NCBI GenBank assembly: GCA_045106475.1
Contig: JBGCEO010000035.1
Span: forward strand, 19,111-83,110
Source of the DNA: Granulosicoccus sp045106475
GTDB lineage: Bacteria; Pseudomonadota; Gammaproteobacteria; Granulosicoccales; Granulosicoccaceae
Direction of reading: 5' to 3'
DNA length: 64,000 nucleotides
This document shows, piece after piece, positions 51,220-60,128 of this stretch (within the stretch, counting starts at the first letter, position 1; every line of letters begins with the position of its first letter). The translations under genes were made by a program, and so were the position numbers. The notes below the pieces were generated by a model. The model was not told where the DNA came from. It searched no databases and worked only from the letters and a program-made list of their open reading frames with translations.

Positions 51220-52200
51220 TTACCCCATGGCGTGGCGATTATGCGCGTGATCAAAACTGATCACCGGGCCCGCTGGTACAATTCGCGAAGGATTGATTGT
51301 TTCGTGACTGGCGTAGTAGTGGTGCTTGATGTGCTGCATATTGACAGTCTGGGCAATACCAGGTTGCTGATACAGATCACGCACATAGCCTGATAAATTC
51401 GGATAATCAACGATGCGTCTGAGGTTGCATTTAAAATGGCCAACATAGACAGAATCAAACCTCACCAGAGTAGTAAACAATCTCCAGTCAGCCTCAGTTA
51501 TCACAGCACCCGCTAAATAGCGTTGAGTGGATAAGTGATCATCCAACCAATCAAGAGAATCAAACAGAGGTTTAAGCGCTTCTTCATAGGCATCTTGAGA
51601 TGTCGCAAACCCGCATTTGTAGACACCGTTGTTAATTGATTCATAGATGCGCTCATTCAGGCTGTCAATCTCAGCGCGCAGCGCTTCAGGGTAATAGTCC
51701 CCCGCCACTGCTCCTACGTCATCAAAAGCAGAATTCAACATACGAATGATCTCGGATGATTCGTTCGACACAATAGATCGGGTGTGTTTGTCCCACAACA
51801 CTGGCACGGTTACACGTCCGGAATAGTCTGGCATTGCGGTGGTGTAAACCTGATACATATATTGAGCACCATTCACCGTGTCAGGTACAACGCCATCGCC
51901 AGATTCAAACGTCCATCCCTTATCTGCCATGTACCAATGCACTGTGGAAATCGGAATCAAGTCTGCAAGCCCCTTGAGCGCACGAAAGATCAGTGTGCGA
52001 TGAGCCCAGGGACAAGCCAGGGACACATACAAATGATAACGATCAGCTTCTGCTTTAAAACCGGCCTCACCACTGGGTCCGGCAGACCCATCAGTTGTGA
52101 TCCAGTGGCGAAATTGGGGTGTTTTACGAACAAAGCGCCCACCGGTGGATTCAGTGTCGTACCACTGATCAACCCATTTGCCGTCTTGCAGAAGTCCCAT
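51220..52200 (-). CDS. yqjG: Glutathionyl-hydroquinone reductase
   Basis: Omega-like glutathione S-transferase of 326 aa. The catalytic cysteine is in SLACPWAHRTLIFRALKGL near residue 63, the family hallmark, followed by a thioredoxin-fold SNESSEIIRML segment and an alpha-helical C-terminal domain containing ITEADWRLFTTLVRFDSVYVGHFKCN. The enzyme removes glutathione from glutathionyl-hydroquinones, protecting against quinone adducts. It is divergent from the globin-domain gene. Confidence 0.92.
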   Translation of the reverse strand: MGLLQDGKWVDQWYDTESTGGRFVRKTPQFRHWITTDGSAGPSGEAGFKAEADRYHLYVSLACPWAHRTLIFRALKGLADLIPISTVHWYMADKGWTFESGDGVVPDTVNGAQYMYQVYTTAMPDYSGRVTVPVLWDKHTRSIVSNESSEIIRMLNSAFDDVGAVAGDYYPEALRAEIDSLNERIYESINNGVYKCGFATSQDAYEEALKPLFDSLDWLDDHLSTQRYLAGAVITEADWRLFTTLVRFDSVYVGHFKCNLRRIVDYPNLSGYVRDLYQQPGIAQTVNMQHIKHHYYASHETINPSRIVPAGPVISFDHAHNRHAMG

Positions 52201-52361
52201 AGTCAGTTTTCCGATCTGATTTTATTGGCTCGCTCTACACGAAAATGCTGAAACCGCCAAAGAATCCAGCAGCGTCATACTATATAGAAACTGCAATTAT
52301 TCCAACCGGGCACTACAGCGTTCCAGGCACTCGTATTTTCTCGCAGAATCCTTACATTGTT

Positions 52362-53120
52362 ATGATGAACACACACGACTACCCATCATTTAAAACCCAA
52401 AGCGGCTATTTGACAGACACTATTCGCAATAAATATTTAAGCGCAGCGATTGAAGACAAACTGTTGCCAGTGAATGCTGATCGTATCGACTTTATTGTGT
52501 CTTTAAATGCCTCAAAGGAACCAAGCCGGCCCATTCAGTTTTGGCAGCTCTTTTCTGTGCTAGGTGCGCAGAGAATCCTGGCCATCATGCGTAGATTCTA
52601 CGAGCGTGTCTACAACGATGAGCAGTGGTTTAAATCGGTCTTTGTGCGGGTGGCATCAAAGGAACGTCATATACAGACACAAGCTGCGATGTGGATGGAT
52701 GTAATGGGTGGCGGACACCAATACCACGGGGGTGAATTCAGGCTGAACTTTCATCACACGCACAACGCCATGGAATTGATGAACGAAAAAGGCGCTGAGC
52801 GTTGGATATCGTTGATGGTTAAGACCCTGAATGAGCCCGATCTGGATTTGACCGACGATACACGCGTGCGCCCCGCAATTAATACGTTCTTGAACTTTTT
52901 CATGAACAAATATGCCACCGATTTTAAGTTTGAAAATCGCTCAAGCTTCGGCGAAACAAACCCAAGGCTCTTGCGGCGAGTTAATTTCATGAATATGAGC
53001 TCAGACGCTGTTGAAGCACTCGAGGACGAAGTGCTAAGACATGAATTGGAAGCGCGAGGAATCGATGTAAATGCTTTTAAAGATAGACAGGCGCTGGTAA
53101 ACAAGGCACTGAGCTTGTAG
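52362..53120 (+). CDS. Protein with truncated-globin-like domain and SAP-like tail
   Basis: Protein of 252 aa if translation starts at ATG 52362; the frame is open from 52245 but the extra 39 residues look unconserved and would overlap the divergent promoter. Residues about 60-160 match a truncated haemoglobin: RRFYERVYNDEQWFKSVF, then WMDVMGGGHQYHGGEFRLNFHHTHNAMELM, where H131 or H132 would be the proximal haem ligand, and GAERWISLMVKTL. The C-terminal 35 residues (LEDEVLRHELEARGIDVNAF and onwards) resemble a SAP-type helical motif. A haem-based sensor or gas/redox role is possible but unproven. Confidence 0.68.
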   Translation: MMNTHDYPSFKTQSGYLTDTIRNKYLSAAIEDKLLPVNADRIDFIVSLNASKEPSRPIQFWQLFSVLGAQRILAIMRRFYERVYNDEQWFKSVFVRVASKERHIQTQAAMWMDVMGGGHQYHGGEFRLNFHHTHNAMELMNEKGAERWISLMVKTLNEPDLDLTDDTRVRPAINTFLNFFMNKYATDFKFENRSSFGETNPRLLRRVNFMNMSSDAVEALEDEVLRHELEARGIDVNAFKDRQALVNKALSL

Positions 53121-53134
53121 CCCTGGCTCCTTGA

Positions 53135-53185
53135 ATCGCAGAGTGCTGTACTTTTTAGAAAGTAAAAAGTGGCTCACTCTGCGAT
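53135..53185. terminator. Nested bidirectional hairpin between convergent genes
   Basis: Outer arms ATCGCAGAGTG (53135-53145) and CACTCTGCGAT (53175-53185), inner arms ACTTTTTA (53150-53157) and TAAAAAGT (53163-53170) with a five-base loop. It lies between the globin-domain gene (plus) and the cytochrome gene (minus) and overlaps the latter's last codons. It can terminate both transcripts. Confidence 0.75.
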
Positions 53186-53794
53186 GGTTCTAAACCCATT
53201 GCGGTTTGGCATCTGCACCGATCGTAGTATTTCAGCATCAAGGCTGCTGTTCTCGTCAACGATACCGTTCAAAAAAAGCAAATGCGCCACTAGAGAATAA
53301 AGCTCATCAGCTGAAAATGATGCGGGCTCGTCAGGTGGCATTGAACGATAAATATACTCAAAAAGCGTGGGTGCATTGGGCCAATAGACACCTATGCCCT
53401 TGTCAGGATATTGTGTTGCCAGCAAACTTCTGTCGCCCACCAATTCGACGGCCCTTGCACCTTGACCCAATGCCCCATGACAGGAGGCACAATGCTCAGC
53501 GTAAAGAATTGCGCCCTGATCTGCTGTACCTGAACCTTCAGGCAAACCTTCGCCCTCTGAAAATACATGCTTAGGCAAGCTATCTAACTCTGCCACGCTT
53601 AACTCTTTACCCAGCCCGGGGGCAATTTTGATCTCGCTATCATTGCTATTGGCGATAGCAGGTGATAATAGAAGACCGGCAGTCAATAAAAACAGCGCAC
53701 CACACTTATTCAGAGCCCAACAGACGCTTCTAGTGGTATGTATTAACACTTCCAGATCACCGGGTTCGGATCTCTTTTGCTCAGCTATAGACAT
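53174..53794 (-). CDS. Monohaem cytochrome c, partner of the SoxC-like protein
   Basis: Protein of 206 aa with an N-terminal membrane/signal segment (about 29-49) preceded by an unusual 28-residue extension. One haem site: C102-A-S-C105-H106. The methionine ligand is probably in YRSMPPDEP near 150. It overlaps the SoxC-like gene by 14 bases, so it is the electron acceptor for that molybdoenzyme (SoxD or SorB role). Classical SoxD is larger and often dihaem; this is the short form. Confidence 0.8.
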   Translation of the reverse strand: MSIAEQKRSEPGDLEVLIHTTRSVCWALNKCGALFLLTAGLLLSPAIANSNDSEIKIAPGLGKELSVAELDSLPKHVFSEGEGLPEGSGTADQGAILYAEHCASCHGALGQGARAVELVGDRSLLATQYPDKGIGVYWPNAPTLFEYIYRSMPPDEPASFSADELYSLVAHLLFLNGIVDENSSLDAEILRSVQMPNRNGFRTIAE

Positions 53795-55073
53795 GAGCTA
53801 TATCCCCACTGGCGGAAATTCCCCAGGCAAGAATCGCGTTGTAATGATGGTAGATATTGCTTCCTTTTGCCTCTATCAACGACTGCCGTGTCGGTTGTAT
53901 TCGCCCTGCAGAATCTCTGGCTCGGCTCATAAGCACGCGCGCAGTTCCATCCCAATTCCAGGGAGCACGAAAGCGGGTTAGCGCGCGATCCAGTACCGGT
54001 TCTTGCAATATCGCAGACGTCCAGCTTGCACCGCCATCAGCGCTCACCTCAACACCGCTTACTGATCCGGCACCACTCCAGGCCAAGCCGCGAACTTCAT
54101 AAAAGCCAGGCTCCGAAAGAAACTGACCAGCCGAGGGTGATGTTATTAGAGACTTAACACCCATCGTAAATGTCATTCTCTCGGCAACACCATCCTTGTG
54201 CAAATCCGTATAGCTCACTGTATCGAATTTGGATAGCAGTGGTTTATCGGTCAGTTGCAAGGAACGTAACCATTTGAGATTAACTATGCCTTCCCAACCT
54301 GGCACCAGCAACCGCGCAGGATATCCATTCTCGCGGCGAAGCGGTTCACCATTTTGGTAGAGCGCTATCAACACATCATCTAGACACTTTTCAATCGGCA
54401 GGCTCACTGTTACACCTGAGGCATCCAAACCATCTGCAACCAGCCACAATGCATCACTCTCCAGGCCGGCTTCTTCAAGCAAAGAAGATAAACGCACCCC
54501 TGTCCATTCAGCACAGGATACCAATCCATGTAAATGCCCAGCTGCGGCCTGCACAGGCGTGGGGTACCACAATGAGTTACTGTTGCCGCCGCATTCGATG
54601 AAGCTGATTCTCGATTCCATAGGGTATCGGTGCAGCGAATTTAAATCAAAAGACAGCGACCGATTAACCTTTCCATGAATGGCTATTGACCATGAATCTG
54701 CGTCAATATCCGGAACACCATTGTGATGGCGCTCAAAGTGCAGTCCATTGGGTGTGATGGTACCTTCCAGGTCGTGAAGAGGCGTCCAGCTGACACCTTC
54801 TCCGGGCACAGCGGGGTTAGCAGAGATCCATCGTATGACCTTATTATGCTCAACATCAGCCTCGCCATAATTGGAAAAACCGCTACCTGGAGTTTTCCAG
54901 CTCGTCGGTTCTTTTGCAGTTGCCAGACCTGCACCCCCAAGCCCCACCGCGCCTAGAGCCGCCCGTTGCAAAAACGATCTGCGTTCAGGAAAACCACTAG
55001 GTAACAAAGAATCTGCCTCGCTCGGCTTTTGCGTTGGCTTAAGAATCCTAATCCTGTCCAAGTCAAAACTCAT
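53781..55073 (-). CDS. soxC: SoxC-type sulfane/sulfite dehydrogenase molybdoprotein
   Basis: Molybdenum-cofactor enzyme of 430 aa of the sulfite-oxidase family. A twin-arginine signal ERRSFLQRAALGAVGLGG (R31-R32) marks Tat export of the folded protein. The molybdenum ligand cysteine is C161 in FIECGGNSNSLW, followed by SCAEWTGVRLSSLLEEAGL typical of SoxC. The C-terminal half is the dimerisation domain (WSGAGSVSGVEVSADGG). With the overlapping cytochrome gene it would oxidise sulfite or protein-bound sulfane sulfur. SoxXAYZB are not in the window, so sulfite dehydrogenase is also possible. Confidence 0.85.
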   Translation of the reverse strand: MSFDLDRIRILKPTQKPSEADSLLPSGFPERRSFLQRAALGAVGLGGAGLATAKEPTSWKTPGSGFSNYGEADVEHNKVIRWISANPAVPGEGVSWTPLHDLEGTITPNGLHFERHHNGVPDIDADSWSIAIHGKVNRSLSFDLNSLHRYPMESRISFIECGGNSNSLWYPTPVQAAAGHLHGLVSCAEWTGVRLSSLLEEAGLESDALWLVADGLDASGVTVSLPIEKCLDDVLIALYQNGEPLRRENGYPARLLVPGWEGIVNLKWLRSLQLTDKPLLSKFDTVSYTDLHKDGVAERMTFTMGVKSLITSPSAGQFLSEPGFYEVRGLAWSGAGSVSGVEVSADGGASWTSAILQEPVLDRALTRFRAPWNWDGTARVLMSRARDSAGRIQPTRQSLIEAKGSNIYHHYNAILAWGISASGDIAHVYS

Positions 55074-55076
55074 AGC

Positions 55077-56036
55077 TTATTGCTCGCTACCCGTCTGCGA
55101 CTGCTTGTGCGAATCCAGGATAGACAGGATCTGCTCGACAATAAGCTGAGGCTGTTCAGTATGAACATGGTGCCCGCTGTTCTCTGCAATCACTAGTTTT
55201 GAATCAGTGCTCAGTAAGGCAAGGTCCGATTGAAGCTGCTTCCAAATAGCCGTTTTCTCCACGCCTTGCTTGTCTTTAGCATATAAATCCAGGCCACGAC
55301 TTACAACAATCAATGGATAATCGACAGTCACTCTGTCACGTTTGACTTGCTGAGCTGACTGCCTGAAGTAGGTCATTTCTGAATGCAGTGCCGAATAGGT
55401 TTTACGCATTCTTGAAAAAGCCTGAATCTTTCTTCTTAAGTTTTCAGGCAGCGATTCAGGCACCTCGATAGGTGATACGACAAAACTATCGCCCTTGGGC
55501 ATCATGCTTTTGCCTGCTGCAGCCTCAAGTCTTAGCAGTTGATCTTCATGCGATGCGTCGATCAGAATCATACCGATCATGCTCTGACGACGGATCAGAG
55601 ACAACTCACGAATAATAAAGCCTCCGAACGAATGGCCTACCAGAATCAAAGGACCATCAGCGCCTATTTCACTAAGCAGGATATCCGACTCTCTGGCCAT
55701 CTCACGGGCGTGCCTTGGGAACGGTGCAGGGTCACTCCATGCATAGCCCGCTCTATCATAGATGCAGGCTCGCACCCGTTGACTTAGGCTTTCCTGTATT
55801 GGCTTCCATTCGATAGAGCTGCCACCTAGACCTGCTTCAAACAACACCGTCGTTTCACCCTCGCCCAAACAATCTACATGCAAGCGAAAGCCATCTATCA
55901 TAATTTTTTCACCTGGTGCATCGCGGGTGAAATCAAAACTCAGCGGTTTATCATCGGCTGCGATGACCCAATGGCAACAGGTGAGAAAAACTGCCAAACA
56001 GCTTCCTGAATACCTGAGAAATCGACTTAGATGCAT
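55077..56036 (-). CDS. Exported alpha/beta hydrolase
   Basis: Protein of 319 aa. ATG 56036 is chosen: AAGGAA lies six bases upstream and a signal peptide (LAVFLTCCHWVIAA) follows; the longer frame to 56135 would overlap the upstream gene. The nucleophile elbow is intact, LVGHSFGGFIIRE, with an acid in ILIDASHED and the C-terminal histidine in ENSGHHVHTEQP. Family: periplasmic alpha/beta hydrolase of unknown substrate. It lies three bases from the soxC-like gene and is downstream of the XoxF-associated genes on the same strand. Confidence 0.78.
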   Translation of the reverse strand: MHLSRFLRYSGSCLAVFLTCCHWVIAADDKPLSFDFTRDAPGEKIMIDGFRLHVDCLGEGETTVLFEAGLGGSSIEWKPIQESLSQRVRACIYDRAGYAWSDPAPFPRHAREMARESDILLSEIGADGPLILVGHSFGGFIIRELSLIRRQSMIGMILIDASHEDQLLRLEAAAGKSMMPKGDSFVVSPIEVPESLPENLRRKIQAFSRMRKTYSALHSEMTYFRQSAQQVKRDRVTVDYPLIVVSRGLDLYAKDKQGVEKTAIWKQLQSDLALLSTDSKLVIAENSGHHVHTEQPQLIVEQILSILDSHKQSQTGSEQ

Positions 56037-56112
56037 CCGGATTCCTTTGTGGCTGCCGAACGGGTATTTTACGACGCCTGAGTAGGCAACGTATAAGGTA
56101 TGAATATATGTA

Positions 56113-56802
56113 CTAAGGCAAATACTGAGCAGCATCTCTGAGCACGTCGCTCAAAAGTTGTTCCAGCTCAACAGGTTCTTCGCACAACAATCCGATTGTT
56201 CGCTCGCGTTGGTCATAGACGCGTTCATGCCATCGCAACGATTCTTCAATTTCCGCACGCTCCTGCCCATCCTTGGTAGTCGACTCGTCTTCCAGCAAGC
56301 TCAATTGATTCAGGGTATCTTCGATTTGTTCCGAAATGGCGATCTGTTGTCGGGTAAAGCGCTTAATACCCTTCATATATTGAGTTCTTACACGGTTAGT
56401 AACATCCACTACCCCAACAGCCAACAGACTCAATTGCACTTCTTTGTCAGCATCAGGTACTGCTGTTGCAAACGCTTCTATAGACGCTCTATGTTCATCG
56501 GTGAATGCTTCCAGGTCACCCAGCTCTTCGGCAAGCTTTCTAATGTCTGGGTCCTTGCGCCACTGCTGACTCATAGACTCATCGACGGGAATAGGCCACA
56601 TGACCGCCGGAGAGACAATCGGTACAAATCTTTGAATGCAAGGCCACTCTGGATCCACATCCTGAGCCACAGCCACTTGAGTTATTCCGGCCAGGGAGGC
56701 AACTACAGATGCGCCTAACACATAACCACTGAGTTTGGACTTGAACGCCAGCGTGAGCTGCCTGCGTTTTTTCCCAGAAAGAGAATGTAAAAACAAGGTC
56801 AC
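56113..56802 (-). CDS. Exported helical protein of the XoxF-associated block, function unknown
   Basis: Protein of 229 aa. GTG 56802 is chosen because it overlaps the TGA of the beta-propeller gene (GTGA), as at other junctions in this block. A signal-like segment (about 27-47, ending VAVAQ) leads to a helical, acidic mature domain (FTDEHRASIEAFATAVPDADKEVQLSLLAVG near 100). One pair of cysteines (C55 region and C208 region). I do not recognise a family. Confidence 0.65.
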   Translation of the reverse strand: MTLFLHSLSGKKRRQLTLAFKSKLSGYVLGASVVASLAGITQVAVAQDVDPEWPCIQRFVPIVSPAVMWPIPVDESMSQQWRKDPDIRKLAEELGDLEAFTDEHRASIEAFATAVPDADKEVQLSLLAVGVVDVTNRVRTQYMKGIKRFTRQQIAISEQIEDTLNQLSLLEDESTTKDGQERAEIEESLRWHERVYDQRERTIGLLCEEPVELEQLLSDVLRDAAQYLP

Positions 56803-57770
56803 GGTCTTACCACCACGCCCCAAGGTAATCTTCCTACCTTTACAGACTTGGTCACCCTCAGCGTTTCAAGATCGATCACCGAAACATCCCCGCCAACTCC
56901 GTTGGTGGTATACAGAGTTTTCTGATCGGGTGAAAACTCCAGATTCCAGACTCGTGGTCCTACCAGTAAATACTTCTCAACCTCATAAGTATTCATATCG
57001 ACGACTGCAACCCGAGCGGAAGGTCCAAGAGCAATATAAGCTTTGTTGCTGCCATCTGTAGATAGCTTGATACCTACGGGCTGAATGGTCTCTGGTGGCA
57101 GCCCACGTACCTCGAAGGTAATCTTATTTGTTATTTCTTTACTCTCAGTATCGATGATAGACACCGTGCCGCCGATCTCAGCTGATACCCAGACCTCGCT
57201 GCCATCCTGATTAAATTGAGCCACGCGCGGCCGAGTATCAACCAAAACATTCGCCTCTATTTCCAGGGTTTCGGTGTTGATAAAATGCGCCATATTAGTG
57301 GTCTCGGAAGTATTGACCAACCATTTGCCATCAGGGCTTACGCCGATACCTTCAGGTTCGATACCCACAGGTATTTCCACTAACTTTAGTTTTTCTACAA
57401 CATCGACAACAGTAACGAGGTTGTCGTCTTCATTGGCGATGTACAGTCGTGTGCCATCCGGACTCAATGCCATTAGCTCAGGATCCGGACCGGATGGCAG
57501 AGAGTGCAACACCTTGCCTGTTTCCAAATCCAGAACTTCTACATGATTTTCATCGCTGGTGCACATATACAGGCGTGTGCCATCTTTACTCAGCACGATA
57601 CCGCGCGGGCGCTGCCCCACTTCTATTGTGTCGGTAACTTCAAGAGTCTCACTATCGATAACAGAAATGGTGTTATCTTTTTCGTTAGACACATAGATAG
57701 TGTGAGCCTGTACAAAGGTACTGGCTAATCCCAATACTGCTCCCAGTAAAACTTTATGTGACTGGTTCAT
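56799..57770 (-). CDS. Exported YVTN beta-propeller protein
   Basis: Protein of 323 aa with signal peptide (cleavage after VQA, about residue 22). ATG 57770 is preferred because GAGAGG precedes it. The mature chain is a seven-bladed propeller with YVTN-type repeats such as TIYVSNEKDNTISVIDSETLEVTDTIEVG, RLYIANEDDNLVTVVD and TLYTTNGVGGDVSVIDLETL. Such propellers are found in PQQ-dependent alcohol oxidation clusters. Role not established; perhaps a scaffold or partner of the dehydrogenase. Confidence 0.82.
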   Translation of the reverse strand: MNQSHKVLLGAVLGLASTFVQAHTIYVSNEKDNTISVIDSETLEVTDTIEVGQRPRGIVLSKDGTRLYMCTSDENHVEVLDLETGKVLHSLPSGPDPELMALSPDGTRLYIANEDDNLVTVVDVVEKLKLVEIPVGIEPEGIGVSPDGKWLVNTSETTNMAHFINTETLEIEANVLVDTRPRVAQFNQDGSEVWVSAEIGGTVSIIDTESKEITNKITFEVRGLPPETIQPVGIKLSTDGSNKAYIALGPSARVAVVDMNTYEVEKYLLVGPRVWNLEFSPDQKTLYTTNGVGGDVSVIDLETLRVTKSVKVGRLPWGVVVRP

Positions 57771-57786
57771 AATCCTCTCAACATTA

Positions 57787-59010
57787 TTATTTTGTAAAAC
57801 GCTGGCAAGTTGAATCAGGTGCGTCATACCCCAGCGTATCGAGCACGCTTACCTGATGGAGAAATCCATCTTGTGGAGATACGCTTACCAGCATTCTTGG
57901 ACCGACGACGAGAACGGGTTGTCGCAGTTGCCCGTTCCAACTTCTATACGTTAAAGGTACGCCTTTGAAACCAGCCAGTTTGAATTTGTCCGACAACAGA
58001 TAATCTTCAACCTTCTGAGCTGATCCACTCTTGGTTTGCGTAACGGCTTCACCAAGACTGCGCATGGCAGCCCAACTACTATAATCACGAGCCGTCATGA
58101 AGCGATCGGCCAATTTAATGAAACGGCGCTGAATTTGGGTTGCGCCCCATTGTTCCTGTGTTCGGTGCCAGGAGCTGGGTATTAATCCCTGGGTTCCAGC
58201 TACCGGGCGAGGCTCACTGGTCCGGTAAGAAAAATACTCTCCAAACTCATCAGTTTCATCGGCTACTAGCACAACATGGTGGTCACGAAAGCGACTGAAA
58301 ACGGGTACTTCCTGTTGCAAACTATGGTGCCCGGAATCAGTTTGTCGTGCACCCGGGACGGAAGTCCAGTCTTTAGTATCAACCAGCTTCAAACCAAAAC
58401 GCTTAACTGATCGTGTGAGGGCTTGCGCAAACTTAGCATCAGCCGCATGCCGGCCGGTTACTAAAACCAATTCATCCCAGCGCTTCCATGCCAAGTATTG
58501 AATCAAGCCATCTGCCAGCATTGCTCGACTGGGAGCAACATGCAGCACATTGACACGACACTCATCGTTTCTCAGCTGATCGTCTTCAGACCTTACGTTA
58601 AAGAATAGAACTTCCGGGTAGGCGTCAGCTACCAGGAGTAAATCGGGCGCTGTCAAATCAGCAATGACAAGTTCTGAGCCCGCATTGATAGCCGGAGCCA
58701 ATGTATCAACTATTGAATCTTCTTCTCCGGCAATAACACTATCAAGTGAATACTTATGACCTAGAAAGTTACCGGTGGTCTGATTATCGTTTAAGCCTAA
58801 CTCTGCCCCACGCACCCCCTCATCGTCAATTGGCAAATCCAATAGCGAGAGAGGGATAGGAGGAGTCTCTGCTCTACCTAAGTAGACTATGTTGACCTCT
58901 AGCTCGGCGTCAGTATTGGCTTGAACAAGCTCACCAAACAATAACGAGACCAAGAGCGCTGTAAATGCGATCTTCAGTCTATAACTGTCAGTGCTCATCC
59001 ACACAAACAT
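57787..59010 (-). CDS. PQQ-dependent alcohol system-type ABC substrate-binding-like protein
   Basis: Protein of 407 aa with a signal segment (about 12-31) and the periplasmic binding fold of branched-chain amino-acid type. The family pattern of PQQ-linked binding proteins is seen in VNIVYLGRAETPPIPL near residue 39 and GAELGLNDNQTTGNFLGH. Members occur near XoxF and quinohaemoprotein dehydrogenases without cognate permeases, and none is here. Starts at ATG 59010 with GAGGGCGG upstream. Confidence 0.78.
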   Translation of the reverse strand: MFVWMSTDSYRLKIAFTALLVSLLFGELVQANTDAELEVNIVYLGRAETPPIPLSLLDLPIDDEGVRGAELGLNDNQTTGNFLGHKYSLDSVIAGEEDSIVDTLAPAINAGSELVIADLTAPDLLLVADAYPEVLFFNVRSEDDQLRNDECRVNVLHVAPSRAMLADGLIQYLAWKRWDELVLVTGRHAADAKFAQALTRSVKRFGLKLVDTKDWTSVPGARQTDSGHHSLQQEVPVFSRFRDHHVVLVADETDEFGEYFSYRTSEPRPVAGTQGLIPSSWHRTQEQWGATQIQRRFIKLADRFMTARDYSSWAAMRSLGEAVTQTKSGSAQKVEDYLLSDKFKLAGFKGVPLTYRSWNGQLRQPVLVVGPRMLVSVSPQDGFLHQVSVLDTLGYDAPDSTCQRFTK

Positions 59011-59032
59011 GTAACCGCCCTCAAACTATTAA

Positions 59033-59464
59033 TTATTGAATGGTGAACACGGCTTTCTGCGTTTCTCCAGTGGTACCCGGAATACGAACTTCATACGTGC
59101 CCGGGCGTATGGCAACAAACTTGATCGTAGCCGTGCCTTCATCATCAAACTCAAGGCTATCCATTCCCAGTGGGCGAAGTTCGATGTCATTAATCACTAC
59201 TTCATCAATCCAGACATTCCGGAAAAACTCAGAGCCGCTAATGGCAAGTTCTGCTGAACCATCGCAAACAATATCAATGGCATAGTATTTACCGGATTCC
59301 AACATATAGGGTGCACTTGCCAAAGGCATTCCTGATGACAAGGTGATGGGTTCAAGCTTATTGGCTCCACCGGTGAGCAAACCAGCAGCTCCCATTGCGT
59401 TAGCCGATCCTACAGACAAAGCCAGCAGTGCTCCCAGCAGTAGTCTTTTAGGGGTGTTACGCAT
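59033..59464 (-). CDS. Small exported beta-rich protein of the XoxF block
   Basis: Protein of 143 aa with signal peptide (cleavage after ANA near residue 23). The mature domain reads as an all-beta sandwich (YYAIDIVCDGSAELAISGSEFF; TATIKFVAIRPGTYEVRIPG) with a single cysteine near residue 67. It resembles a cupredoxin-like or immunoglobulin-like fold, but I see no copper-ligand set. Neighbours on both sides belong to the PQQ cluster. Confidence 0.62.
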   Translation of the reverse strand: MRNTPKRLLLGALLALSVGSANAMGAAGLLTGGANKLEPITLSSGMPLASAPYMLESGKYYAIDIVCDGSAELAISGSEFFRNVWIDEVVINDIELRPLGMDSLEFDDEGTATIKFVAIRPGTYEVRIPGTTGETQKAVFTIQ

Positions 59465-59558
59465 GATTTTCCTCTTTATTTATTAAAGGTTAATTTTAAG
59501 TTTGTATATCTAAACTGAATTCTTGTCAAAAATACTGTAGCGCTGTCATCAGGCAACT

Positions 59559-60128
59559 TTACTTGATCAGCTCGGTTTCTTGTCGCGTGCCCGGAGCTGC
59601 TATCAGATTTTCAAATTCATAATCTTCAAAAGCCCAATCATCCACGCCATCTGCAAACCAGTAAACTTGAGTATAACCATAAGTCAGCGCACGCTTAGCA
59701 GCATTCCAAGACATCCAACAATCCTGGCGGCAGTAAAACACCATTGGATGATTTAAGTTACCGTCAGTGGCGCTCTGCAAGTGCGTCGTAAAGTACTTTT
59801 CAGTTACTTCAGACAAAACACCGAACCCCACATCTGGTAGCCAGAGAGCACCTGGCAAACCTTTGTGCGGCACAGGAATCCAAAGTTGCCCCTCTGGCAG
59901 AAAATCGGGTCGCCGGTGTTCAGGAATGACATCAACGACAAGCGCATCGATTTCCTGCATAAGCTTCTTGACATCAATAGCGCTTACGCGAGTGGCACCT
60001 TGCAAGCTATCAGGAACCACATCGTCATACAATTCGGTTCGATAACCTTCTGGTTCTTCGACAGCCTGCAGCTGAGTAGAAAACAGCACAAGGCCTAGCA
60101 ATAACGGAGTAAGGCCTAGGACACTCAC
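59559..60128 (-). CDS. Rhodanese-like PQQ-catabolism-associated protein
   Basis: Exported protein of 189 aa. GTG 60128 overlaps the TGA of the preceding gene (GTGA); an in-frame GTG at 60143 is an alternative. After a signal segment the domain is rhodanese-like, with VFYCRQDCWMSWNAAKRALTYGY: the C-x3-C-W pair followed by MSWNAAKR is the hallmark of a family co-occurring with PQQ-dependent alcohol oxidation. A redox or cofactor role is assumed for the family. Confidence 0.82.
   Translation of the reverse strand: MSVLGLTPLLLGLVLFSTQLQAVEEPEGYRTELYDDVVPDSLQGATRVSAIDVKKLMQEIDALVVDVIPEHRRPDFLPEGQLWIPVPHKGLPGALWLPDVGFGVLSEVTEKYFTTHLQSATDGNLNHPMVFYCRQDCWMSWNAAKRALTYGYTQVYWFADGVDDWAFEDYEFENLIAAPGTRQETELIK

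Noticed and set aside
56158..56718. 186-codon plus-strand frame opposite the helical exported protein
   Set aside because: The minus-strand frame has a signal peptide, a coupled start and fits the operon; the plus frame has none of these.
59559..60128. Cysteine spacing CxxxCW in the rhodanese-like protein as an anomaly
   Set aside because: The family is often described as having a CXXCW motif, but I cannot verify the exact spacing from memory, so I do not treat it as unusual.
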